Below are positions 14,377 to 24,203 of a DNA stretch of 30,651 nucleotides, piece after piece. How positions within the stretch are numbered: the stretch's first letter is position 1; each line of letters opens with the position of its first letter. The position numbers were made by a program, and so were the translations under genes. Source of the stretch: Bacillota bacterium. GTDB taxonomy: Bacteria > Bacillota > Clostridia > Christensenellales > Aristaeellaceae. Below the pieces are notes generated by a model, which searched no databases, was not told the origin of the DNA, and was given only the letters and a program-made list of their open reading frames with translations. Location of the stretch: NCBI GenBank assembly GCA_023435435.1, contig JAEYRW010000202.1, positions 1-30,651 on the forward strand, written 5' to 3'.

Positions 14377-16707
14377 CGTTTTTTCTTCCTTTCTTGTTTT
14401 TTCAATCCGTTCGTCCTCCGGCGCGTTTCTGGGCCGGAAGAAGCGAAGCCTCAGTGCGTTGAGCACCACGCTGACGGAGCTCAGGCTCATGGCCGCGGAG
14501 CCGATCATGGGGCTCAGCTGAATGCCGAAGGCGGGATAGAGCGCGCCGGCGGCGACGGGGATGCCCAGAACGTTGTAGAAGAACGCCCAGAACAGGTTCA
14601 TGTGGATGTTCTTCACAACCTTGCGGGAGAGCTCCATGGCGGTCACCACGTCCATCAGCGAGTCCTTCATGAGCACCACGTCCGCCGACTCGATGGCGAT
14701 GTCCGTACCCGCGCCGATGGCGATGCCGATGTCCGCCCGGGTGAGCGCCGGGGCGTCGTTGATGCCGTCGCCCACCATGGCGACCTTCCGGCCGCCCTCC
14801 ATGAGCGCGCGCACACGAGCCTCCTTGTCGGTGGGCAGCACCTCCGCGATGGCCTCGTCGATGCCCACCGATTGGCGCACGGCCTCCGCCGTCGCCTTGT
14901 TGTCGCCGGTGAGCATCACAACCTTCACGCCCGCCGCCCGCAGGAGCCTGACCGCCTCCCGGCTTGTGGCCCGGATGGTGTCCGCCACGGCCACCGCGCC
15001 CACAACCGCGCCGTCCGCCGCAAACAGGATGGGCGTCTTGCCTTCCCTGGCGAACCGGTCGCAGGCGTCCTTGGTTTCGGTATCCACGGGGACGCCGTTT
15101 TCCGTCATGAAGGCCGCGTTCCCCGCGACGATGGTCTTCCCTTCCACCGTCGCGCGCACCCCGAGCCCCGCCACGGCCTCGAAGGACTCCGCGCGCGGCA
15201 CGGCGATCCCGTCCGCCTTTGCCCTTTCGATCACCGCTTCGGCCAGCGGATGCTCGCTCCCCGCCTCGGCGGCGGCGGCGATCCGGAGAAGCGATTTGAC
15301 GTCTTTGGCGTGGATGTCCGTGACGGACGGATGGCCGGAGGTGATGGTTCCGGTCTTGTCGAGTACCACCGTGTCGACGGCATGCAGGGTTTCGAGGGCC
15401 TCGGCGGACTTGATGAGGATGCCTTGCTCCGCCGCCCTGCCGGTTCCCACCATGATGGCCACCGGCGTCGCCAGCCCCAGCGCGCAAGGGCAGGAGATGA
15501 CGAGCACCGCGATGGCCGTCGAGAGCGCGAACTCAAACGTCTGCCCCGCGACGAGCCAGACGGCCGCCGAAAGGAGTGCGATTCCGATCACCACCGGCAC
15601 GAATACCCCGGACACCTTGTCGGCGAGTCTTGCGATGGGCGCCTTGGAGTTGCCTGCCTCATCCACCAGCCGGATGATCTGGGAAAGGGTGGTGTCGTCG
15701 CCCACCCGGGCGGCGCGCATGCGGAACGAACCGTTTTTATTGAGGGTGGCGGAGATGACCTGCGCACCGGGCCGCACCTCCACGGGCACGGATTCGCCCG
15801 TGATGGCCGACTGATCCACGTAGCCCGCACCCTCTGTCACCTCGCCGTCCACGGGGATGGATTCGCCGGGTCGGATGACCACGATGTCGCCCATCCTGAC
15901 GTCCTCGGCGGGCACCAGGCGTTCAATGCCGTCGCGCGCCACGGTGGCGGTCTTGGGCGCGAGGTCGATGAGCTTGCCCAGCGCGTCCCCGGTCTTCGCC
16001 TTGGAGCGCGCCTCGAGGTATTTTCCCACGGTGACCAGGGTCAGAATCATCGCCGCCGACTCAAAGTAGAGTTGGTGGGAGAAATGCATCACGTGATCCA
16101 TGTGCCCCCGGCCCAGGTGATAGAGAATGGCGTAAACGGCATACACGCCGTAGCCCAGCGCCGCACCTGCGCCAATGGCGATGAGGGAGTCCATGTTGGG
16201 CGCGCGCTTCACAAGCGCCTTGAAGCCCGTCGTAAAGAAGCGGCGGTTGAGAAACACGATGATCAAGGTTAAAAGGAGCTGCGTAAACGCCGAAACAGCC
16301 GCGTTTTCCATGCCCGTGAAAATGGCTGGCACCGGCAGCCCCAACATCGCGCCCATGGCGACGTACATGAGCGGCACAAGAAGCGCCACCGACCACCACA
16401 GCCGCGCCCGCACCTCTTTTCGGTGATCCTCCGCGCTCTTCTGGCGCATGAGCCACTCTTCCCGGACGCCGCTTTTTTTGCCCGGAACGGGCGCGTCCAT
16501 GGGGGCCGCTCCGTAGCCGATGGACGAAACCGCCGCCGCGATTTTCCCGGCATCCACGGCGTTTTCGTCGTATTCCACGCTCATCTGGTTGGCGAGCAGG
16601 CTCACGTCGACCCCCGTCACGCCCGCCAGCTTGCCGACTTTTTTGGTGATGTTTGCCTGGCACGCCGCGCAGGTCATGCCGGTGATGCTGAATTTCTCTT
16701 TTTTCAT
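14176..16707 (-). CDS. copA: Cu(I)-exporting P1B ATPase with fused C-terminal CopZ domain
   Basis: An 843-residue copper pump. It has an N-terminal HMA domain GMTCAACQ (C13, C16), membrane motif SCPCALG (C406, C408), phosphorylation site DKTGT (D450), MLTGD and GDGINDAP. The last helices carry FFYN and MSLSS, the known Cu(I)-coordinating signature of the P1B-1 group. Residues 778-843 form a second HMA domain that starts with Met and looks like a complete CopZ chaperone (GMMCAHCQ, C789 and C792). It is joined in frame through a Lys/Glu-rich linker coded by two runs of six A. The start at 16707 follows GGGAG. It lies 13 bases after csoR and is presumably derepressed by copper. Confidence 0.93.
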   Translation of the reverse strand: MKKEKFSITGMTCAACQANITKKVGKLAGVTGVDVSLLANQMSVEYDENAVDAGKIAAAVSSIGYGAAPMDAPVPGKKSGVREEWLMRQKSAEDHRKEVRARLWWSVALLVPLMYVAMGAMLGLPVPAIFTGMENAAVSAFTQLLLTLIIVFLNRRFFTTGFKALVKRAPNMDSLIAIGAGAALGYGVYAVYAILYHLGRGHMDHVMHFSHQLYFESAAMILTLVTVGKYLEARSKAKTGDALGKLIDLAPKTATVARDGIERLVPAEDVRMGDIVVIRPGESIPVDGEVTEGAGYVDQSAITGESVPVEVRPGAQVISATLNKNGSFRMRAARVGDDTTLSQIIRLVDEAGNSKAPIARLADKVSGVFVPVVIGIALLSAAVWLVAGQTFEFALSTAIAVLVISCPCALGLATPVAIMVGTGRAAEQGILIKSAEALETLHAVDTVVLDKTGTITSGHPSVTDIHAKDVKSLLRIAAAAEAGSEHPLAEAVIERAKADGIAVPRAESFEAVAGLGVRATVEGKTIVAGNAAFMTENGVPVDTETKDACDRFAREGKTPILFAADGAVVGAVAVADTIRATSREAVRLLRAAGVKVVMLTGDNKATAEAVRQSVGIDEAIAEVLPTDKEARVRALMEGGRKVAMVGDGINDAPALTRADIGIAIGAGTDIAIESADVVLMKDSLMDVVTAMELSRKVVKNIHMNLFWAFFYNVLGIPVAAGALYPAFGIQLSPMIGSAAMSLSSVSVVLNALRLRFFRPRNAPEDERIEKTRKEEKTMKKVIGVEGMMCAHCQMHVKKALEAVDGVESAEVSLENKNATVTMTRDVGDKALKDAVTEAGYTPV

Positions 16708-16720
16708 TTTGGTCTCCCGT

Positions 16721-17026
16721 CTATTTGAGCTTTTTCATCAGCTCGAACGCCTCGTCGACGACCTCGCCGTTGCCCGCGCGAATCTCCTCAACGACGCAGG
16801 TCTCCAAATGCTCCTTCAGCACGATGTATCCGAACGCTTCCAGCGCCCGTTCCACTGCCGCCACCTGCGTGAGGATGTCCCCGCAGTAGCGATTGTCGTC
16901 CAGCATTTTCGAAATGCCCGAAAGCTGTCCGATCATCCGGTTCAGCCTGTTTTTGAGGCTTTTCACCGTCTCGTCCCCGCGCGGCGTCGCCTTGTGGTGG
17001 CACGCCGACCCGCAATGCTCCATCAT
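16721..17026 (-). CDS. csoR: CsoR-family copper-sensing repressor
   Basis: A 101-residue four-helix repressor. The Cu(I) ligands known for CsoR are present as C48 (NRYCGD), H73 and C77 (KEHLETC). The N-terminus has further possible ligands (HCGSACHHK, with C5 and C9). The start is at one of two adjacent ATGs (17026 or 17023) six bases after GGGAGG; the longer open frame upstream covers the promoter and is not used. It precedes copA in the same operon and should bind the GC-rich dyad at 17052-17068. Confidence 0.93.
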   Translation of the reverse strand: MMEHCGSACHHKATPRGDETVKSLKNRLNRMIGQLSGISKMLDDNRYCGDILTQVAAVERALEAFGYIVLKEHLETCVVEEIRAGNGEVVDEAFELMKKLK

Positions 17027-17048
17027 GGATCGCCTCCCGTCCATCTGT

Positions 17049-17076
17049 ATTATACCCCCGGGGGGTATTCTGTAAA
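17049..17076 (-). promoter_or_regulatory. Promoter of the csoR-copA operon
   Basis: On the minus strand TTTACA (17076-17071), a 16-bp spacer and TATAAT (17054-17049). Confidence 0.8.
17052..17068. promoter_or_regulatory. CsoR operator
   Basis: ATACCCCCGGGGGGTAT is the pseudo-palindromic G/C-tract form known for CsoR operators. It fills the spacer between the -35 and -10 boxes, so CsoR and RNA polymerase cannot bind together. Confidence 0.88.
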
Positions 17077-17089
17077 CGCATTTTTGGTT

Positions 17090-17119
17090 AATTAAAACCC
17101 ACCCAAATGATGGGTGGGT
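17090..17119 (-). terminator. Terminator of the sulfatase operon
   Basis: ACCCACCCA (17097-17105) pairs perfectly with TGGGTGGGT (17111-17119). On the minus strand it is followed by TTTAATTAA. It separates the sulfatase gene from the copper promoter. Confidence 0.75.
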
Positions 17120-17129
17120 CAAGGGGCTT

Positions 17130-18467
17130 CTACAAATCCAGTTCCTGCGGCTCAAAAAGCGTTGAGGTGGGCGTAACGCACGCGAGAGGGTTGGCCTTGG
17201 CGCCCATGGGCTTGGGCACCCGCGCGCCGTGGGTGATGAGGGGATCGTCCGTTCTCAGCATCCACCGCGCCAGCCGGGCGGAGAGGTCGTTGTAGACGGT
17301 CAGGGATCGCGGGTCGCCCGCCAGGTTTTCCCGCTCCATCGGATCGAGCCACAAATCGTAGAGCGCGTCCCGGGGCTTCACCGCGTTTCCGTAGCCCGCG
17401 TCCATGAGGAATGTTTTTGAATATCCGTCGTCGATGTTGGCGGGCACGATGCCGTTGTGGTAGTCGTAGCGGCGGATGAGCTTGTACCGGTCTGTGCGCA
17501 CGGCGCGCATGGGCTCGTAGGCCGCGTGGTAGGTGACCTCCAGGAAGAGCTCGTCGCGGACCTTTTCCGTCTCGCCCGCCATGAGGGGCAAAAGGCTCGT
17601 TCCCTCGAGCCAGCCGGGCCTTTCGATGCCCGCCGCGTCACATACGGTGGGGAAGATGTCCAGATGCGAAACCAGCGCGTCCGTGGCCTTGACCTGCCTG
17701 TGCCCCTTGGGCAGCCGGATCATGAGCGCCACACCGGAGCCCGCGTCGTAGAGGTTGCACTTCATGTGCGGGAAGGCGATGCCGTGGTCGGTGGTCAGTA
17801 TGACCATCGTTTCGTCCCGGATGCCCGCCTCGTCGATGGCCGCGAGCACCTTTCCGTAGCATTCGTCGGCAAGCTTCGCCGTCGCGCAGTATTCCGCCAT
17901 GTCGCGCCGTACGGCGGGGCAATCGTAGAGGGGCGCGGGCGGTGCGAGGTAGTCCGGGTCGATGTCCCCGGCCTTCTCGTATTGCCTGTGGGTGGCGAAC
18001 ATGCCGAAGGAGAGGAAGAACGGCTCCTTTTGCGCGGCGATGTACGCGCAGGCCGCGTCGGCGTTCCCCCGGTCGTACTTGGACATGGCGGTTTCCACGT
18101 CGGACATGTCCACCTTTTTGTGCCCGATGATTTCGTCGTAGCCGATCATCCCCGCGTCCGGCGCCACGTGCTGGATGCCGCACAGCGCGGTGCGGAATCC
18201 CGCCGCCTTCAGGACGTTGGCCATGTGCCTTGCATAGTCGTTGAGCTGCCAGCCCCGGTGGGCGAGCCCCTGCATGCCGCAGGCGTGGGGGCTCATGCCG
18301 GTGAGAAGCGCCGCGCGGCTGGGGGAGCAGGTGGGTCCAGCGCAGTACGCCTGCCGGAAGAGCGTCGCGGACTTCGCGAACTGCATGACGTTGGGCGTCG
18401 GCACCGCGTGGCCGTAGGGACTCAGATACCGGCCGCTGTCGTGGGTGTGCATGTAAATGACGTTCAT
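17130..18467 (-). CDS. Sulfatase (type I, Cys-type)
   Basis: A 445-residue arylsulfatase-family enzyme. The maturation signature TCSPSRAALLTG places C47 as the residue converted to formylglycine. The metal-binding start is HTHDSGR (D10), and DHG in TTDHGIAFPH gives further ligands. No signal peptide is present, so it is cytoplasmic, and an anaerobic Cys-type maturase would have to come from elsewhere. GAAGGAA precedes the ATG at 18467, five bases after the isomerase-like gene's stop. Substrate is unknown; desulfation of imported sugar or amino-sugar sulfates is the usual role of this group. Confidence 0.9.
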   Translation of the reverse strand: MNVIYMHTHDSGRYLSPYGHAVPTPNVMQFAKSATLFRQAYCAGPTCSPSRAALLTGMSPHACGMQGLAHRGWQLNDYARHMANVLKAAGFRTALCGIQHVAPDAGMIGYDEIIGHKKVDMSDVETAMSKYDRGNADAACAYIAAQKEPFFLSFGMFATHRQYEKAGDIDPDYLAPPAPLYDCPAVRRDMAEYCATAKLADECYGKVLAAIDEAGIRDETMVILTTDHGIAFPHMKCNLYDAGSGVALMIRLPKGHRQVKATDALVSHLDIFPTVCDAAGIERPGWLEGTSLLPLMAGETEKVRDELFLEVTYHAAYEPMRAVRTDRYKLIRRYDYHNGIVPANIDDGYSKTFLMDAGYGNAVKPRDALYDLWLDPMERENLAGDPRSLTVYNDLSARLARWMLRTDDPLITHGARVPKPMGAKANPLACVTPTSTLFEPQELDL

Positions 18468-18472
18468 TTCCT

Positions 18473-19429
18473 TCACCTCATCGCGTTTTTCTGCGTTTTC
18501 AGATACTCGTCGAGCTGCGCCGCGTCCGTCGTGATGAATTCGTGGGTCAGGTATTCGGGCGCGATCCGCTCGATGAGCCTCCCGACCGCCTTTGTCGAAA
18601 ACGGCTTGTGCTCGTCCATCCCCAGCACATACGCGTAGGCCTGGCAGAGCCGCTCGAAATAGCTTCCTTCGAGCCGGTGCTCCTCGGCGATCACGCCCTC
18701 GATAAATGCTCCGGTGAGGCTCTGCTGCAAATGCATGCCCCGGATTTTTGCCTCGATGCCCGGATGCGCGTCCAGAACCCGGTGGATGTATTCGATCCCC
18801 TCGTCCTCGGTGCGCAGATTGCGGTTCATGTGCATCAGGTGGCCCGTGTCGAGCATCAGCCCCGCGCCGGGGACGGCGTCCAGAAGCCGCGCCGTGACAT
18901 CGGGCCGCAAAAGCGTCAGCCCCGGCCACCATAAATTTTCAAGGAGAATCTCAAACGGATATTCCCGCCCGCGCAGAACTGCCGCAAGCAGTTCCGCCGC
19001 CGCCGCGCAGACCTCCCCGTCCGTATGGGCGAAGCGGTAGGAGAGCGACTCCGTCAGAGACACTTCGGCGACGTGGAACACCACGTATTTCACCTGCAGC
19101 CGCGCGGCCATGTCCATCTGCCCGCGAAAAAAGGAGACGAGCGCCCCCCGTTCCGATCCGCCGAAGTGGCGTTCAACCTCTTCCCGCGTCCCGAATTCGC
19201 TCAGCACCGCTTTTTCGTCGCCCCGCCAGAAATCCACCCACGTGGTGAAATAGCCAAGATGCAGCCCCGTGACGGCGGACGCGGGCAGGTACCCCGTGTC
19301 CTCGCTCTTGTAGGGCATGAGCTCCAGACCGGTCAATCCATGGGCGATTAAAAACCGACTCAGGCTCGAAAAACCGTTAAACCGACCGAAGTCGTGGCTT
19401 GTGTTGGTGAAACTCAGCAACTCCAGCAT
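18473..19429 (-). CDS. Xylose-isomerase-like TIM-barrel protein
   Basis: A 318-residue protein of the AP endonuclease 2 / sugar-phosphate isomerase superfamily. Barrel-strand motifs visible are GLELMP, VKYVVFHVAEVS, FEILLENLWWPG and GLMLDTGHLMHMNRN, with His, Glu and Asp in metal-ligand positions. The start at 19429 follows GAGG; an 11-residue longer frame lacks a ribosome-binding site. It is the first gene of a two-gene operon with the sulfatase, suggesting joint processing of a sulfated sugar or polyol. The substrate is not known. Confidence 0.82.
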   Translation of the reverse strand: MLELLSFTNTSHDFGRFNGFSSLSRFLIAHGLTGLELMPYKSEDTGYLPASAVTGLHLGYFTTWVDFWRGDEKAVLSEFGTREEVERHFGGSERGALVSFFRGQMDMAARLQVKYVVFHVAEVSLTESLSYRFAHTDGEVCAAAAELLAAVLRGREYPFEILLENLWWPGLTLLRPDVTARLLDAVPGAGLMLDTGHLMHMNRNLRTEDEGIEYIHRVLDAHPGIEAKIRGMHLQQSLTGAFIEGVIAEEHRLEGSYFERLCQAYAYVLGMDEHKPFSTKAVGRLIERIAPEYLTHEFITTDAAQLDEYLKTQKNAMR

Positions 19430-19452
19430 GAAAACCTCGCGCTTTTTTCGCC

Positions 19453-19482
19453 AGTATAGCATTGTGCGGGCGGGGCTGTCAA
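19453..19482 (-). promoter_or_regulatory. Promoter of the isomerase-sulfatase operon
   Basis: On the minus strand TTGACA (19482-19477), an 18-bp spacer and TATACT (19458-19453). Confidence 0.78.
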
Positions 19483-19511
19483 TTTATTCCGGCCCTTTAC
19501 GCGGATGCACC

Positions 19512-19539
19512 TTGCGCCTTCGCGGGATTGGGCTATAAT
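19512..19539 (+). promoter_or_regulatory. Promoter of nadE
   Basis: TTGCGC (19512-19517), 16-bp spacer, TATAAT (19534-19539). It is divergent from the isomerase-sulfatase promoter. Confidence 0.72.
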
Positions 19540-19569
19540 AAGATGAGACAAAGGCATTGGAGGTACCGG

Positions 19570-21465
<1,896 letters not shown>

Positions 21466-21477
21466 GGGGGAATCGCA

Positions 21478-22119
21478 ATGCTTTTTGAAAAAGGGGACAA
21501 GGTGCTTTTCATCGGGGATTCGATTTCGGACTGCAACCGCGCGCGGCCGGTGGGGGAGGGGCTGTTCGAGGCGCTGGGCACAAGTTATGCCACCGACGTG
21601 GCCGCCCAGGTCACCTGCATGCGCCCGGAGATGCAAATCCGCTTCGTCAACATGGGCACAAGCGGCAACCGCGTGCGCGACCTCAAGGCGCGCTGGCAGA
21701 CGGACGTTATGGATCTGCGGCCCGACTGGGTGAGCGTTTTAATCGGCATCAACGACGTCTGGCGGCAGTTTGACAGCCCGCTGCGCACAGAGGAGCATGT
21801 CTATCCCGAGGAATACGAGGCGACCTACGACGCGCTCATTGCCCGGACGCTTCCGTGTGTCAAGGGCATGATTCTCATGGCGCCCTATTTCATGGAGCCC
21901 AACAAAAACGACCCCATGCGCGTACGGATGGACGCATACGGCGGGATCGTGAAAAGGCTTGCGGAAAAGCACGGCCAGACGTTTATGGACCTTCAGGCAG
22001 GCTGGGACGCGCTGTTTCAGCACATGCACCCCATGAACATCGCTTGGGACCGCGTGCATCCCAACCATGTGGGGCACGTCTACATCGCGAATCAGTTCTT
22101 GAAGGCGGTCGGGTTCTGA
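21478..22119 (+). CDS. SGNH/GDSL-family hydrolase
   Basis: A 213-residue esterase-like protein. All four SGNH blocks are present: S15 in FIGDSIS, G63 in TSGN, N92 in GIND, and D191 with H194 in DRVHPNHVGH. No signal peptide is seen, so it is cytoplasmic; deacetylation of sugars is a common role in this group. GGGGGA precedes the ATG and the gene shares the nadE transcript. Its stop codon lies one base from the stop of the convergent transporter gene, with no terminator between them. Confidence 0.9.
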   Translation: MLFEKGDKVLFIGDSISDCNRARPVGEGLFEALGTSYATDVAAQVTCMRPEMQIRFVNMGTSGNRVRDLKARWQTDVMDLRPDWVSVLIGINDVWRQFDSPLRTEEHVYPEEYEATYDALIARTLPCVKGMILMAPYFMEPNKNDPMRVRMDAYGGIVKRLAEKHGQTFMDLQAGWDALFQHMHPMNIAWDRVHPNHVGHVYIANQFLKAVGF

Positions 22120-22120
22120 T

Positions 22121-23011
22121 CTACCGCGCCCCGCGCCGGTTTACGCCCCAGACGCCGCCGAGGATGAGAAGAAACGCCACCGCCTGAACCGGCCCGAAGG
22201 GTTCGCCCAGAAACACCACGCCCGCCAGCACCGAAACCACGGACGACAGATTCCCAAAAATCGTCGCCCGGGCCACGGGCAGGCGGGCGAGGGCGTAATT
22301 GGCGAGCATGAACGCCCCCACGGAGGAGCCCAGCCCCAGATACAGTGCCGCCGCGACAAAATTGCGGTGCCCCAGGGCGGCCAGCAGCATCGGGAACACC
22401 GCCGTGCGGTACTGAACCAAAACCATGCCCGTGAAGAACACAAAGCCCACCAGAAACATCATGTATGTGATTTCAAACGCCGTGAAGGTGCGGGAAAAAC
22501 GCCGGGAAAGCAGCATGTAAATCGCGCCCATGAGGTACGCCAGTGTCAGGCAAAGGACGCCCGGCAGCGTGTTCCGCCCGCCGGAGCCGCCCATGGAGAT
22601 CATCAGCACGCCCGAAATCGAAACCGCGATGAACGCCCACTGCCGCCAGTTGGGGCGTTCCTTTAAAAACAGCGCGCCGAGCACGGCGGAAAAGATGGGG
22701 ATCGACGCCGAAAACATGCCTGTAAACGACGCGGTGGTGTACTTGAGCCCGTAATTTTCAAAGACGAAGTACAAAACGGGCTGAATGACGCCCAGAAGCA
22801 GCGCCGGAAGCACGTTTTTCCCCTTCAAATCCAATTTTCCCAGCCGGAAAACCAGCATCAGATTGAGCGCCGCGAAGGTGACGGAGAAGCGCGCGAACAG
22901 AAGAATCGCGGGTTCCGTCAGGTCGAGCGCCAGCTTGGAAAAAAGAAAGCTGAAGCCGAACAGGGAAAAGGAGACCGTCGCCGCGATCATGCCGCGCCTT
23001 TCTTCGTTCAT
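22121..23011 (-). CDS. EamA/DMT-superfamily transporter, copy 1
   Basis: A 296-residue membrane protein with ten predicted helices in two EamA repeats. It is a close paralogue of the next gene upstream: both share a start pattern like MIAATVSF, the block FENYGLKYTT and the C-terminal VWGVNR. The ATG at 23011 is chosen because it aligns with the paralogue and has AAGGA nine bases upstream; an ATG at 23029 overlaps the upstream stop. Substrates of such transporters are metabolites or amino acids; none can be named here. Confidence 0.88.
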   Translation of the reverse strand: MNEERRGMIAATVSFSLFGFSFLFSKLALDLTEPAILLFARFSVTFAALNLMLVFRLGKLDLKGKNVLPALLLGVIQPVLYFVFENYGLKYTTASFTGMFSASIPIFSAVLGALFLKERPNWRQWAFIAVSISGVLMISMGGSGGRNTLPGVLCLTLAYLMGAIYMLLSRRFSRTFTAFEITYMMFLVGFVFFTGMVLVQYRTAVFPMLLAALGHRNFVAAALYLGLGSSVGAFMLANYALARLPVARATIFGNLSSVVSVLAGVVFLGEPFGPVQAVAFLLILGGVWGVNRRGAR

Positions 23012-23025
23012 TTCTTTCGTTCCTT

Positions 23026-23919
23026 TCATGTTCGCGTCCGAAGCCGGTTCACACCCCACACGCCCGCCAGAATGAGCGCGAACGCCACAGCCTGTGTCGC
23101 GCCGAACGGGTCGCCCATGAAGGTCACGCCCGCGATGACGGAAACCACCGTGGAGACGTTTCCGAAGATCATCGCCCGGGCCACCGGGAGCTTCGAGATG
23201 GAATAGTTGGCGAGAAAATACGCGAACACCGATGCCGCGACGCCCAGATACAGCGCGGAAACGATGAACTGCCCATGGGAGAGCGCCTCCGCGAGCAGGG
23301 GCAATGTGCGTCCCCGGAACTGGGCGAACGCCCAGCCGATGAAGAACACGAATCCCACCATGAACATCATGTACGTGAGCTCAAACGCCGTAAACACCCG
23401 CGAATACCGCCGCACGAGCAGCGTGTACACCGCGCCCGAAAGGTAGGCGGCCACCAGGCACAGGATGCCCGGGAGGGTGTTCTGTCCGCCCGCGCCGCCC
23501 GCGGAGACCATCATGACCCCGGCGATGGAGACCAGGATGAAGACCCACTGCTTCCAGTTGGGCTTTTCCTTGAGAATGAGCGCCCCGAGCACGGCGGTGA
23601 AGATGGGGCTGATGGCGGAGATCATGCCGGTAAACGAGGTGGTGGTGTACTTGAGCCCATAATTTTCAAAGATGAAGTAAAAGACGGGCTGGACGACGCC
23701 CAGAAGAATGGCCGCGCCAATGGGCTTTCCCCGGAGACTGACCTTCATGACGCGCGTGAGAACCAGAAGGTTCAGCGCGATGAACGTCACCGTGAACCGC
23801 GCGCCCAGGAGGATGGCGGGCTCGGTCAGGTTGAGCGCCATTTTGGAAAACAGGTAGCTGAAGCCGAAGATGACAAACGCCGCCGTCGCGGCCAGCATGG
23901 CCTTTTTTTCGTCGTCCAT
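23026..23919 (-). CDS. EamA/DMT-superfamily transporter, copy 2
   Basis: A 297-residue ten-helix EamA transporter and tandem paralogue of the gene at 22121-23011. Shared blocks include FSYLFSKMALNLTEPAILL and NYGLKYTTTSFTGM. The proteins clearly arose by local duplication, but many positions differ, so the event is not recent. AAGGA precedes the ATG. Even the ribosome-binding region (GGAACGA) is duplicated. The pair could act as a heterodimer or as two transporters with different substrates. Confidence 0.88.
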   Translation of the reverse strand: MDDEKKAMLAATAAFVIFGFSYLFSKMALNLTEPAILLGARFTVTFIALNLLVLTRVMKVSLRGKPIGAAILLGVVQPVFYFIFENYGLKYTTTSFTGMISAISPIFTAVLGALILKEKPNWKQWVFILVSIAGVMMVSAGGAGGQNTLPGILCLVAAYLSGAVYTLLVRRYSRVFTAFELTYMMFMVGFVFFIGWAFAQFRGRTLPLLAEALSHGQFIVSALYLGVAASVFAYFLANYSISKLPVARAMIFGNVSTVVSVIAGVTFMGDPFGATQAVAFALILAGVWGVNRLRTRT

Positions 23920-24203
23920 TTCGGGTCGTTCCTTCCACGCCTTTGTGGCTTCTGTTTATTGAATCCGTTGTCGGGGGTGGCCGGGGCGATCGGGAATCGC
24001 CCAGCCATGGCGGGAACGTTTCCGGCTGCCGTTCGGGGCTTGGGAAGAGGATCGACCCGACCGGTCGCGCGTGCGGACGCGTTCATCACTTTCGCGGGTG
24101 CTCACCCTCGTTTGGCGGGGATGCCCGCCGGTAAAACGGGATTCAAGGCTCCTATGGGCGCGGGCGCGCTTTTGTCAGGTTCAAGCGGCCCGCGCGCAAT
24201 GGG
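23920..24203 (-). other. 284-base gap with clustered short hairpins
   Basis: No gene is seen. The gap lies between the XRE gene and the first EamA gene, both on the minus strand. Six short stem-loops occur within 23984-24129, the best being GGGCGAT/ATCGCCC (23984-24002) and GGCGGG/CCCGCC (24114-24129). No clear promoter or T-run terminator was found. It could be a structured 5' leader of the transporters; GC-rich sequence also gives such stems by chance. Confidence 0.35.

Noticed and set aside
14323..16272. 649-codon plus-strand open frame opposite copA
   Set aside because: His/Gly/Arg-rich translation with no recognisable motif; copA on the minus strand is certain.
23920..24203. Known riboswitch (for example a guanidine or ppGpp type) before the EamA genes
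   Set aside because: Hairpins are present but none of the conserved core sequences of these classes could be recognised.
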